NCBI GenBank assembly: GCA_037176725.1
Contig: JAZBRS010000029.1
Location: forward strand, 126,575,001-126,639,000
Reading direction: 5' to 3'
Length of the DNA stretch: 64,000 nucleotides
Origin: Posidonia oceanica
Taxonomy: Eukaryota; Streptophyta; Magnoliopsida; Alismatales; Posidoniaceae
The position numbers and the translations under genes are program-made. The notes beneath the pieces were generated by a model. It did not search any database. It was not told the origin of the DNA and saw only the letters and a list, made by a program, of their open reading frames with translations. Below are positions 34,848 through 44,934 of this stretch, piece by piece (position 1 is the first letter of the stretch; the number at the start of each line of letters is the position of its first letter).

Positions 34848-34865
34848 TGGCGACTCCACTGGGGA
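34848..34865 (+). other. Primer binding site, element B
   Basis: TGGCGACTCCACTGGGGA, one nucleotide after the LTR end; tRNA-Arg(ACG)-type with one mismatch. Confidence 0.9.
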
Positions 34866-36177
34866 AACTAGACTCCGGCTTTCGTTTTGGCTTTTTGCTT
34901 GCCGCTTTCGTAGTTCTGCTTGCCTTTTTTTTGCCTCTTTGCCTGTTTTGGTCGCTCTTCTGTGCAAACTCCTAGCAAGTCGCCTCGTGGTTACTTTGCT
35001 TAGGTTTTGCACCCCCATCGGCTGCTTTTGCCTTGGTTTTTGATCTGTCTTGCTCTGCTTTGTCTAATTTGCTTGTTTACTTGCCTACTTCCTTGCTTCT
35101 GCTCTTATTTGCTTTACAGCTTACCTGTCTTTACCTACTTTATCTTGCTTACTTGTTATTGCTTTATTTCCTGCACAATGCATGTCTACATACTTGTTTG
35201 GCAACACTACATGCTTTTTGAATGATGAATGCTTTCTTTTACACATTTGCTCTGTCACCACGCACGCACATGGTCTGTATATATGCCTTTTGACATGATG
35301 AATGCTTTCCCTTCACTATCGTGCTCACAAACACTCGCACATGCCATGCACTTGCCTTTTGCTCTGTTGTATGTTGTTGCCTGCCATATTTGGTTGATTT
35401 TCTTCCCTTTTGCATATGCCATGCCTAGGATAGTAGAGACTGATTGCTTTTCCTGTGGTTAATTAAAAATAGCAAGTAAAAATAAGATATAGGGTTAACT
35501 AGAGCCATCAACACACTTGCACCCTCCTGGAGTTAATAAAATACGCAAGATAAAAGACTTTAATCATTTGCATGAAGCATCATATAGGGCATGCATCTTC
35601 TCATCTGAGTCCACCTATCAATCTGCGAAGGATAGTTCCGGCCTCTCACTCTGATGCTTTGGCATGGCGTGAGTCGGTCGGTCTATCCCCCCTTATCAGG
35701 GGTCGTGTCGGTGCTAGTGGAGGGTACTTCCTACGCTTAGGCGAGGTTGAGGCCACCAACGCACCACCCTGTTATTACCTGAGCTTTGGGCCAGGAGTTA
35801 GACAGGGGACCTACTTTTCTGACTTGAGTCGGTGACCCATACACTTGTGGGTATCCGGAGTAGACTACCTACTAGGAAACACTAGATTGGTGAGAGAGAG
35901 CATGCTAGAGAGCATACATGTCATTCATACCATGACTTAGTGCATTCGCATCTCATTTTCTGTTCCTAATCCCGGTTTTCTGTTGTGTCCTTAACAGAGT
36001 TCAGTAAGCGATTTCCTTAGCTGGAGCTCGGGTTCCTCCCCTTGCTGACACCTCTGCTGAGACACCTGTGCTCGACCATCTCTTTCTGAGCTACTCGCCT
36101 TTGCGAGCATAGCTCCTCGTAGGGTCCGTCCGTTTTTCGCTCGTCGCAATCCCGTTCTGACTCGCTCTCGGTCAGCA
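34866..36177 (+). other. Leader of element B
   Basis: 1.3 kb between PBS and gag. First part pyrimidine-rich (about 34870-35220). Block 35480-35890 is conserved with A, C and D. The acceptor-like site ends at 35997. Many upstream ATGs and stops, so a scanning ribosome would not easily reach gag on an unspliced RNA. Confidence 0.75.
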
Positions 36178-39100
36178 ATGGCCCAGCGCACCGTCGAACC
36201 CCCGCTTACTCTTGCCTCGGAGGTGGTTTCCGCTCCGGCCCCTCCGACTCCCGTTTCTAACCTCTCTGTGCCCCCTATGACACCAGGATTTCCTCCTCTG
36301 TCGTCTGGGGCACCCCAGTTTGCTGTGGGACAGTGGCAGACGCTCGCTCCTCCTGATCCGGTCGCCGAGTCCATATTGATGGCCACTTCTCGTGTTCAGG
36401 AGGCGCCTCTGACCCCACCTTCTCAGGGATTTGTCGCTTTTGACACCCCCTCTGCTGCTGCGGCGACTCTCGCCCTAGGACTCCAATCTCCCGGACAGTC
36501 CGGATCTCTTGGCTCTGGCCCCTCGCCGGCACTGCAATTCAGTGTTCCCATCGACGGGACACCTGAAGAGCAGTACCAGCATCTGATGGACACTATCCAG
36601 CGGCTGCAGGGTATGGCTCTATCAGTCTGCCCTTCTTCCCTTCCTATTGGTCCTGAGGTTCCTGTGCGGCCTGCTCTCGCACATCATGCATTGCACTCTA
36701 CACTTCCGCCTAGACCGTCGTCTCAACTGCTCACAGTTCCGACGATGGGGGCACGTATCCCGCCTCTTGCATCTGCACAGCACCACTCACAGCATGCACC
36801 TCCGCCACCTGGTGGCCAGTCATTCAGACTGGTGGGAGCACAGTATCTCGCAAGCCCGCCCCCCGGCACCGCACCGGTGCGGCCGCTGTTGCTCCAACAT
36901 TCTGCACCCACCGCACAGCATACCATCTATCCTCCCCCTTTGCATCAAGTTCAGAATTCCACATGCATCCCCCCTTGCACTCCACCACAGCACGGGTATG
37001 CCGGCCATCACCTTGCGTCACCAGGCGATGTGATGGTAGATCCGGAGGAGCACCTCGGTGCGACCCAATCGGCATACGTGGTCCCTGCCCCCGCTGCCCC
37101 ATCACCTGTGGCAGCCATTCCAGACCCCATCAACAATAGGATGGATGTTCTGGAGAAAGCACTGCGTCTAGTGCAGGGCACGGACCACCAGACATACCAG
37201 TTCCGAGACCTCTGCTGTTTCCCAGAGGCGGTACTCCCCCCAAAGTTCAAAATCCCGAACTTTGAGAAGTATGATGGTAGGGGCTGCCCTATAGCCCATC
37301 TGAAGGCGTACTGCGGTGATCTCGCCCAGCTTCAAGCTGACGAGAGATTGCTGATCTGCCTGTTCCAAAAGAGTTTGTCTGGTCCAGCCCTCAAGTGGTT
37401 CACCTCACTTGACATGGCTACAATCAGGACATGGAACGACCTAAGCCAGGCATTCTTGGAACAGTATTCCTTCAACCTCGATCTGGTCCCAAAGCGCGCA
37501 GACCTGATCGCAACCAAGCAGAATCCGGACGAGCCGTTTGGGGAGTACGTCGGCCGCTGGCGTGCCCTTGCCTCTCAAGTTCGAGATAGGCCCTCTGACG
37601 AGGAGTCTATCGAGATCATTATAAAAGGGGCACAGCCGTCCACCGAAGCTTTGCTTACCATCCAACCTGTCACAGCCTTCACTGCATTGATCCGAGCTGG
37701 CACTCGCGTAGAGAGTTCGTTGCGGAGTGGCAACTTCCCCGCACTCTCTGTGCTTGCCAGGCGGACCCCTGCCAGCAATAACAGTAGCAGCAGCAGCGCC
37801 ATCAACAACAACAACGGCATCAACAACAATCGTCCCAAGAGAAAGGATCCGCCGAAGCCCGTTGTTGCGTACGTCGATTCCCCTACTGCGCCTGTTCGTC
37901 TGGCGTCTCGGTCTGCCCCTCCTCAGATCTATTACGCACCTGCACCTAGGACACACCCCACACCACAAATCACTACCACCATTCGATCGGTCTATCCTGC
38001 TGCATCGGTTCAGCAAGGACAATTCCAGAGGCCGAGACGGCCACCCATTGAGAAGCGGAAGTTCGCCCCACTGGTGGAACCGCTCATCGCCGTCCTCCCG
38101 AAGGTTGCGTCGCTTCTGAAGTTTCCGGAGGTTTGCCCACCACCAAACCCACTACCGCATTGGTTTAAGGCGAACCTTTTCTGCGATTTCCATCGAAGCG
38201 TCGGGCATTCGACTGATAATTGCTTCATTCTCCGGAACGCTATCCAGGATTTGATCAAATCGGGAACGATTGTGATCGACACGCACGAGGCGTCCACTTC
38301 TACACCATCTCATGCATCTGCATCAGCATCTACCCCAGCTAATATTGTTCGCCAGCCCCTGCCCGAGCACCCCTATTCAGGAGGCGCAGGGACCTCAAGA
38401 ATCCACTCCTTGTTTCCTTCTGGATCTCCCACATCTATGGTAGATCCTTCCGAGCTTATCCATGATGTTTCTACTCCCTTTCCGGTATCTCCTTATCTTG
38501 CTGCTGTCGCCGGCTCCAAGTCAGGCGTTCATATGATCCGACCACGCACCAGGCCGAAGCGTTCTTCTGCACCAGCCACCATGCTTTCTCGGGCTCAAGC
38601 CCTAGTACACTTGCTAGGTAACCCGCAGCTAGTATCCCCAATACATCTCCTAGCCAGACCTCAGCTAGGGTCTCCTGTGCACCTGTTAGCAAGACCTCAG
38701 TCCCCACCCTGTTTGCCTTCCCAGCAATCCTCTTATCCATGCCCTCCTCAACCAATAGGCACCCCTGTAGCCCCTCTCGTGCTCGCTGCACGTGCTCCCG
38801 TGGTTATTAACCTAACCCAGGATACCCATCGTGTACCTTACAGTTACGCCACAGAAATGTGTGCGGAAGTGATGCGATCGAGGAGGGTCTACAAACCCCT
38901 AGCACTAGTGGCTAGACCTAGTCATCCAGAACCTGCAACACCTCTTCCCTTAGGCCAGCCTACAACCCTACCACCCCCAGGCCAACCCCTTGAATCCACC
39001 ATAGCTGAACCTATCCCCAAAGCCACACTCCCTGCTGCCAAGAAGGGCCAGCCCAAGGCTGACATTACTTCCCAGCTCAAAAAGGTTAAAGCTGACATAT

Positions 39101-41112
39101 CCATTTGGGACCTGATACACACTTCTGCTGAACACCGTGAGGCTTTTCTTCGCGTGTTCCAAGCCGCCCGTGTGTCCCAAACCATAGAACCTGCCGCCCT
39201 AGAAAGCATGGTTGGAATGATCGCAGAACCCCAGGTCATCACTTTCACGAGTGATGAGTTGCCTCCGACGGGGATTATTCATAACCAACCCTTGTTCGTC
39301 ACGGTACAATTCAAGAACTTTCGCATTCCCCTTGTGCTGGTTGATAATGGGTCAGGCCTTAACGTCTGTCCCTTGCGAACAGCAACTAAGCTCGGATTCA
39401 AGGCTGAGGACATTACTCCGGCCGTAAAGGGAATGACAACTTTTGATAATATCCACCATGACGCTCTAGGGATTCTGATTATTCCTCTTATCATTGGTCC
39501 GGTCACATTCGATGTGGAATTCTACGTCATCGACTTGGAGCCTAACTTCAACTTTCTACTTGGGCACCCTTGGCTCCACAAGCATCAAGTTATCCCCTCG
39601 ACCCTCCATCGCATGATCAAGTTCTGCCAAGGTGACGATGTCATCGTTGTCATGGTAGAGAATTTTGAGAAGGAGCGGATCGAAGCGATTTTCTCTATCT
39701 CTTCGCGGACTGTCCCCTTTGACCCTGAACTCTTGAACGCCTTATACCGCGTCAATCGGTGCGAGCCGGTTAACTTTTTACCAGATCTTGAACGTGTCAA
39801 CTCTTTGGCCGTTCACAACAACCCTTTTCAGATGGTCAAGAACGTCTGTCATAGGTGGGGCTACGTCAAGGGGATGCCGCTCGGGCGATACGGCCAGGGA
39901 ATCGCTGAACCGATCGTGGCGGAAGAACGAAGAGACAATGAGGGTCTTGGATACGACCCACACGCTAATGAAGGCAAGCGCTCGCAAGCGAAGAATCGAA
40001 GAATGATCATACCCCAGAACCTCGCTAACTTCACAAGTGCGGGTATCCTGGGTTCAAGCACCGTTCAAGCCATAGTGCAGTCGGAGCCATGCCAAAGCTC
40101 TCCGTCACCGGAAGAGGACTGGGTCTGTGTTGAGGACTACTACTCGGATGGGGAACAGTCTAGCACGGCAGGGGCAGCTCGGACCTGCAGCGAAAGCCAG
40201 CCCAACACAACAGCACCTCGGTCGGTTTGTCTGGCCCTTCCTTCCACAGATCATAAAGCAGCAGATTTGGCAGAACCTTTGGCAGATTTGACAGTCTCTG
40301 ATTTTCCTGCATTCTTGTCAGCATCACCAGTACCAACTCAGGCGCAGTTAGTCAGTCCGCTCGTAACCGCTGTCGCATCGGTACAACCGTCACCCTCTCA
40401 GGAGGGTCAATCAATGGGTTCAGTCAGCAACGTAACTCAGCCCTCTTCAGTAATCGCATCTCAGGCAATGCCGCCGGCTCAGTCAGTCACGCACTCTCCT
40501 GCCGCAGAACAGCAATTCTCATGGCAAGACCATATGGCGTCAGAGGCCGCACTCTCACCGTCACCACCAGTCGCAGAGGACCAGCTGAGCATCATAGTCT
40601 CCCGACCCTTGATCCTTCAGAAGAGCACCTCTGCCTACCCTCTAACTGCAACAGTGACCCTGGCAGCATACCCATCTGTGGCCCCGCTGACTAGCCTATC
40701 TGGATCTCCCATGCCGAGGCTATCACTATCAGGCACGCCCGTGAGCCAGACCACGCAAATACCAAGGACAGCGATCCATCTTGCAGCCGAGCCAGTGCCA
40801 CAGGCCCCCGGCGCCTACTACGTCGACTCACCCTCAGATGAGGAGGAAGGAGGGGCGATAGAAGCCCAGGTCGATTCATGGATGTCTGATTTGGAGCTAC
40901 TTTATCAAGAACAGCTTGAGTCGATAGCAGAAGACCTGGCACAGCACCAAGTCGCAGAAAGGAAAGGAAAAGCCGTGGTTACGGATCCTCCTCTACGAGA
41001 GGACCACGCCCCCATCTTGGTCCTGGAAGAAAATTCAGTAATGCCGCACTCCCCCAGACCAGACGAGCTCATCACCCTTCAACCCGAAGGTGGGTCTAGG
41101 TGGCTTGTGTAG
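36178..41112 (+). CDS. gag-pro: Gag-protease polyprotein, element B (1,644 codons, open)
   Basis: The longest open frame of the window. Proline-rich N-terminus; capsid-like Retrotrans_gag core about residues 340-500; Asn-rich basic stretch; zinc knuckle C-x2-H-x4-H-x4-C beginning at C669; Pro/Leu-rich spacer with short repeats around HLLARPQ; retropepsin with DNGSG at D1056 and a downstream LLGHPWLH (His where A and C have Arg); Ser/Pro-rich linker with acidic DSPSDEEEG near 1548. It ends at TAG 41110, a stop shared with C but a Gln codon in A, so it may be a mutation inherited by the B-C pair rather than a natural boundary. Gag forms the particle; the protease cleaves the polyprotein. ATG context fits the A and D starts. 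Confidence 0.9.
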   Translation: MAQRTVEPPLTLASEVVSAPAPPTPVSNLSVPPMTPGFPPLSSGAPQFAVGQWQTLAPPDPVAESILMATSRVQEAPLTPPSQGFVAFDTPSAAAATLALGLQSPGQSGSLGSGPSPALQFSVPIDGTPEEQYQHLMDTIQRLQGMALSVCPSSLPIGPEVPVRPALAHHALHSTLPPRPSSQLLTVPTMGARIPPLASAQHHSQHAPPPPGGQSFRLVGAQYLASPPPGTAPVRPLLLQHSAPTAQHTIYPPPLHQVQNSTCIPPCTPPQHGYAGHHLASPGDVMVDPEEHLGATQSAYVVPAPAAPSPVAAIPDPINNRMDVLEKALRLVQGTDHQTYQFRDLCCFPEAVLPPKFKIPNFEKYDGRGCPIAHLKAYCGDLAQLQADERLLICLFQKSLSGPALKWFTSLDMATIRTWNDLSQAFLEQYSFNLDLVPKRADLIATKQNPDEPFGEYVGRWRALASQVRDRPSDEESIEIIIKGAQPSTEALLTIQPVTAFTALIRAGTRVESSLRSGNFPALSVLARRTPASNNSSSSSAINNNNGINNNRPKRKDPPKPVVAYVDSPTAPVRLASRSAPPQIYYAPAPRTHPTPQITTTIRSVYPAASVQQGQFQRPRRPPIEKRKFAPLVEPLIAVLPKVASLLKFPEVCPPPNPLPHWFKANLFCDFHRSVGHSTDNCFILRNAIQDLIKSGTIVIDTHEASTSTPSHASASASTPANIVRQPLPEHPYSGGAGTSRIHSLFPSGSPTSMVDPSELIHDVSTPFPVSPYLAAVAGSKSGVHMIRPRTRPKRSSAPATMLSRAQALVHLLGNPQLVSPIHLLARPQLGSPVHLLARPQSPPCLPSQQSSYPCPPQPIGTPVAPLVLAARAPVVINLTQDTHRVPYSYATEMCAEVMRSRRVYKPLALVARPSHPEPATPLPLGQPTTLPPPGQPLESTIAEPIPKATLPAAKKGQPKADITSQLKKVKADISIWDLIHTSAEHREAFLRVFQAARVSQTIEPAALESMVGMIAEPQVITFTSDELPPTGIIHNQPLFVTVQFKNFRIPLVLVDNGSGLNVCPLRTATKLGFKAEDITPAVKGMTTFDNIHHDALGILIIPLIIGPVTFDVEFYVIDLEPNFNFLLGHPWLHKHQVIPSTLHRMIKFCQGDDVIVVMVENFEKERIEAIFSISSRTVPFDPELLNALYRVNRCEPVNFLPDLERVNSLAVHNNPFQMVKNVCHRWGYVKGMPLGRYGQGIAEPIVAEERRDNEGLGYDPHANEGKRSQAKNRRMIIPQNLANFTSAGILGSSTVQAIVQSEPCQSSPSPEEDWVCVEDYYSDGEQSSTAGAARTCSESQPNTTAPRSVCLALPSTDHKAADLAEPLADLTVSDFPAFLSASPVPTQAQLVSPLVTAVASVQPSPSQEGQSMGSVSNVTQPSSVIASQAMPPAQSVTHSPAAEQQFSWQDHMASEAALSPSPPVAEDQLSIIVSRPLILQKSTSAYPLTATVTLAAYPSVAPLTSLSGSPMPRLSLSGTPVSQTTQIPRTAIHLAAEPVPQAPGAYYVDSPSDEEEGGAIEAQVDSWMSDLELLYQEQLESIAEDLAQHQVAERKGKAVVTDPPLREDHAPILVLEENSVMPHSPRPDELITLQPEGGSRWLV

Positions 41113-42591
41113 CACTTGCCTCACTTGGGCAGGATAGCAAGTGGCAGTATCCAGGTCAGCCGCCAGTCCGACATGCCCTCCACAAGTATATTAGCAGCCT
41201 TAGAAGAGGAAGCACCAGCAGATCACGCAACAGCAGTAACAGAGTAGAAAGCAGAATCAGTAACAGAGTTGTCAGTAGTCTCAGTAGCAGGGCCATCAAC
41301 AGTATCAGTCGCAGAATCGGGAAGGCCTTCAGTAATATCAGCAGAGCATGCAGCAGTGTCATCAGCAGCAGAACAGACAGGGGAAGTCACTTGGACAGAG
41401 GTCGCGCACCGAGGATGCAGAAACACTCGAGTAGGCGTGACCATCCTGAGACGTCACCAGGGCCAAGAAGCAGAACATCTACACTCCTTTGATATAACAA
41501 ATCCCACCTTCGAAAAGGAGATCCTCTCGGAACTTGTTGCATATGGAGAAGAAGACAATACAGGCGAGGATGAGAATGATGACCCATCGCCTGAGTTCCG
41601 GCCCTATGACGATGATCCAGAAGGTCCCAACCTGCATGTTGAGGAAGAAATAGAGGTTGTTAACCTCAGCACGGCCAAAGAAACCAAAGAAGTTCACATC
41701 AGTGCCCTACTGTCACCCCAGGCCAGAATAGAGTTCATTGCGTTCCTGAAAGAGTATGCAGATGTCTTCGCCTGGACTTATGAAGATATGGTTGGCCTCG
41801 ATGTCGAAATAGTGGTCCATAACTTGCCCTTGAAACCAGATGCCAAGCCAGTGAAGCAGAAGCTGAGAAGATGGCGACCACAATGGCTGCTCATGATCAA
41901 GGAAGAGATAATGAAGCAGCTCGATGTCAATTTTCTGAAGGTCGTCCTTTACCCTGAGTGGCTTGCGAACATCGTGCCAGTGCTCAAGAAGGATGGCCGG
42001 ATCCGGATATGTATCGACTACCGGGACCTGAACAAGGCGAGCCCCAAGGACGACTTCCCATTGCCTCACATTGACGTCCTAGTCGACAACATTGCGGGCC
42101 ACAAGATGCTATCCTTTATGGACGGCTTCTCCGGCTATAATCAGATCAAAATGGCAGAAGAAGACATGGAAAAGACTTCATTCATCACCCCTTGGGGGGT
42201 CTTCTGTTATCAAGTTATGCCGTTTGGGTTGAAGAATGCTGACGCAACCTATCAGAGGGCCATGACTACACTTTTTCACGACCTCATGCACCAAGAAGTG
42301 GAGGTCTATGTAGACGACATGATTGCCAAGACCAAAGAGCCTGAGGATCACCTTGCTTGCCTGAAGAGGCTCTTTGACCGATTGAGGAAATACAAACTGA
42401 GACTCAACCCCAGTAAATGCGTGTTTGGGGTTTCATCTGGCAAACTTCTGGGCTACATTGTTAGCCAAAGGGGGATTGAAGTGGACCCGATGAAAGCAAA
42501 AGCCATCGTGGACATGCCACCCCCTAGAACCGAGAAGGAGGTTCGAGGCCTACTTGGGCGTTTACAGTATATCAGTCGCTTCATTGCATAG
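41113..42591 (+). pseudogene. RT: Linker and reverse transcriptase, element B
   Basis: A Ser/Ala/Glu-rich linker with a further in-frame TAG at 41245, then an open stretch from 41269. RT fingers and palm are readable: ICIDYRDLNKASPKDDFPLP, FSGYNQIKM, FITPWGVFCYQVMPFGLKNA, and the catalytic YVDDM at 42307-42321, followed by the thumb-side LLGYIVSQRGIE and the connection LLGRLQYISRF. The frame ends at TAG 42589 where C has CAG. The catalytic residues are intact although the ORF is not. The region 42181 to about 42604 is nearly identical to C. Confidence 0.9.
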
Positions 42592-43542
42592 CTTACGCCC
42601 ATCTGCGAGCCTATTTTCAAGCTCCTGAAGAAGAACGCACAAATTGACTGGAACGAGGAGTGCCAGGCCGCATTTGATAAAATCAAGCAACTTCGGGTCA
42701 AACCTCCTGTCCTGGTCCCTCCCACGCCAGGAAGACCTTTGCTTCTCTACCTTTCTACCACGCAGCATTCCATGGGCATTGTCTTGGGCCAGCACGACGA
42801 ATCTGGTAGGAAGGAGCGTGCCATCTACTACCTGAACAAGAAGTTTAATGAATGCGAGGCCAGGTACAGCACAATGTAGAAGACCTGTCTGTCCCTTGTC
42901 TGGGCCGCACAGAAACTGAGGCATTACATGATGGCATACCCAGTTCAGCTGTTGTGCCGGCATGATCCTATCAAGTTTCTCTTCCAAAAGCCGGCTTTGG
43001 TGGGCAGATGTGTCAAATGGCAGGTGTTGTTATCTCAGTACGACATCACCTTCATCACACAGAGGTCTATGAAGGGCCAGGCTATGGTAGATCACCTTGC
43101 TGATTTTCCTTTGCCTGAATATCAGTCACTCCAGACGCAGTTCCCTGACGAGGACATTCTCTTTGCAATGGAGGACTCTGAGGAGAGAGACCCTGAGGTG
43201 CAAGAGCAATGGCAACTGTACTTTGACGGTGCTGTCAACAAAAAGGGTTGAGGCATAGGCGCAGTGTTGACCACGCCCCAGGGGCAGATGATTCCTTTTG
43301 CGATGAAGTTGACTTTCGCATGCACAAACAATGAAGCAGAATATGAAGCGTGCATCCTGGGTTTGAAAGTCGCCCTCGAGCATAAGGCGCAGAAGTTGCG
43401 TGTGCATGGCGATGCCATGCTGGTAATCTCTCAAGTGAATGGCGACTGGAAGACAAAGGATCCGAAACTTGTGCCATATCACGAATGCCTGCTGAGGCTA
43501 ATAGAAGAGTTCTGGAGCATCAATTTCACATACATGAACTGA
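42592..43542 (+). pseudogene. RH: Degenerate RNase H plus extra RNase H, element B
   Basis: First the Ty3-type RNase H/tether, whose first catalytic Asp position reads LYLS, as usual in Tat elements where this domain has become a connection-like module. Then the additional RNase H: YFDGA (about 43221), NNEAEYEA, HGDAML. The last acidic position of the DEDD set reads AVALA (Val) in B and ADALA in C, just after the stop. Stops: TAG 42877 (Glu codon in C), TGA 43249 (Arg in C) and TGA 43540 (shared with C). The role is to remove RNA from the RNA-DNA hybrid during reverse transcription; this copy is dead. Confidence 0.88.
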
Positions 43543-44934
43543 GCAAAGAATGCGTATGCAGTCGCGCTGGCAACCCTGGCATCTTGGCTCAGTATACCAG
43601 AAAACAGCATGGTAGATGTGCCAGTTACCTGCATAGAGGAGCCCACGCATTGCATGAACGTAGAGGAAGCAGATTCGGCAGAAGAGCGGCCATGGTATCA
43701 CGACATTAGAGTATTCCTGGAATCTGGCAGCCTTCTGCCTGGCACCACTGCAGAAGATAAGAGAACTTTGGCGCATCTGGCGTCAAAATATGTATTAGGG
43801 GCTGGGCAGCGATACAGAAGATCATACAATCAGACGCTATTACGCTACCTGGACAAGCCAGAGGCTGATACACTAATGCTTCAAGTGCATGCAGGGACCT
43901 GTGGCCCGCACATGAACGGTGTCCTCTTAGCCAAGAAGATCATGCTCCAAGGATATTTCTGGCAAACCATGGAGGCGGACTGCTGCTGGTTCGTGCGTAA
44001 ATGCCATAACTGTCAGGTCCACGGTAACTTTATCAAAGCTCCCCCTCATCAGCTGCATAACATGTCCTCGCCATGGCCTTTCTCCACCTAGGGGATTGAC
44101 GTCATTGGTGCAAGACACCCTGCCGCTTCAAACGGCCATCGCTTCATCATGGTAGCGATTGACTACTTCATGAAGTGGGTGGAAGCAGCCTCCTATAAGA
44201 TAGTCACCGCAGTGGCAACAGAAAAGTTTATCAGGAACAATATCGTTGCCCGATACGGGGTCCCGTACTCTATCATCTCTGATAATGGCACGAACTTCAT
44301 CGCCAAAAGAACTGAGGAGTACCTACAGAGTCTCAAGATCAAGCATCACAGGTCCTCGCCTTATCGGCCACAGATGAATGGAGCGGTGGAGTCTGCTAAC
44401 AAAAACATTATCAAAATCATGAAGAAGATGGCAGAAACCCACAAGGATTGGCATGATAAGCTCCCGTACGCGCTCTGGGCGTACAGGACATCAATCCGGA
44501 CCTCAACAGGAGCCACCCCGTACTCTCTGGTGTATGGTATGGAAGCGGTATTACTCGTCGAAGTAGAGATCTCCTCACTACGGATCCTACGAGAAGCTGA
44601 GTTGGAAGAGGTAGAATGGGTCGAAGACCGCTGCGTCCAACTGAATCTGATTGATGAGCACAGACTACAAGCTATGCATAATGCTCATTGTTACCAGAAA
44701 CGAATGGCTAGAGCATTCTTGAAGAAAGTCCGGCCTAGAAGCTTCCAGCCTGGGGATCTCATTCTGCGCACCATTCATTTACCCGACGGTCGAGGCAAAT
44801 TCCGACCTAACTGGCGTGGCCCCTTCGTGGTTAAACAGATCTTCTCAGGCGGCGTTGTAACTCTTGAGGACATGGACCAGGTCGAGCTGTCCGAGCCGGT
44901 CAACTTGTGCTACCTCAAGAAGTACTATCAGTAG
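43543..44934 (+). pseudogene. int: Integrase, element B (one stop)
   Basis: Zinc-binding region (HAGTCGPHMNG ... KCHNC), core with GIDVIGA directly after a TAG at 44089 (Trp codon in C and A), SDNGTNF and NGAVESANKN supplying the remaining D and E, then C-terminal NWRGPFVVKQIF and the end LCYLKKYYQ. From 44149 to the stop at 44932 it is open. No chromodomain. It aligns over its length with A and C. Confidence 0.9.

Larger units (their letters stand above)
33468..35997 (+). other. Candidate leader intron, element B
   Basis: Donor-like CCATG|GTAAGT (intron from 33468) in the LTR; acceptor-like TTCTGTTGTGTCCTTAACAG ending at 35997, with CTTAAC as a plausible branch site. Length 2,530 nt. It would remove the minisatellite, the rest of the LTR and the PBS and place gag about 180 nt downstream. 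Inferred, supported by conservation in A and C. Confidence 0.5.

Noticed and set aside
34866..36177. An Ogre-type ORF1 upstream of gag
   Set aside because: No leader frame is conserved among A, B, C and D; the extra protein is downstream of integrase instead.
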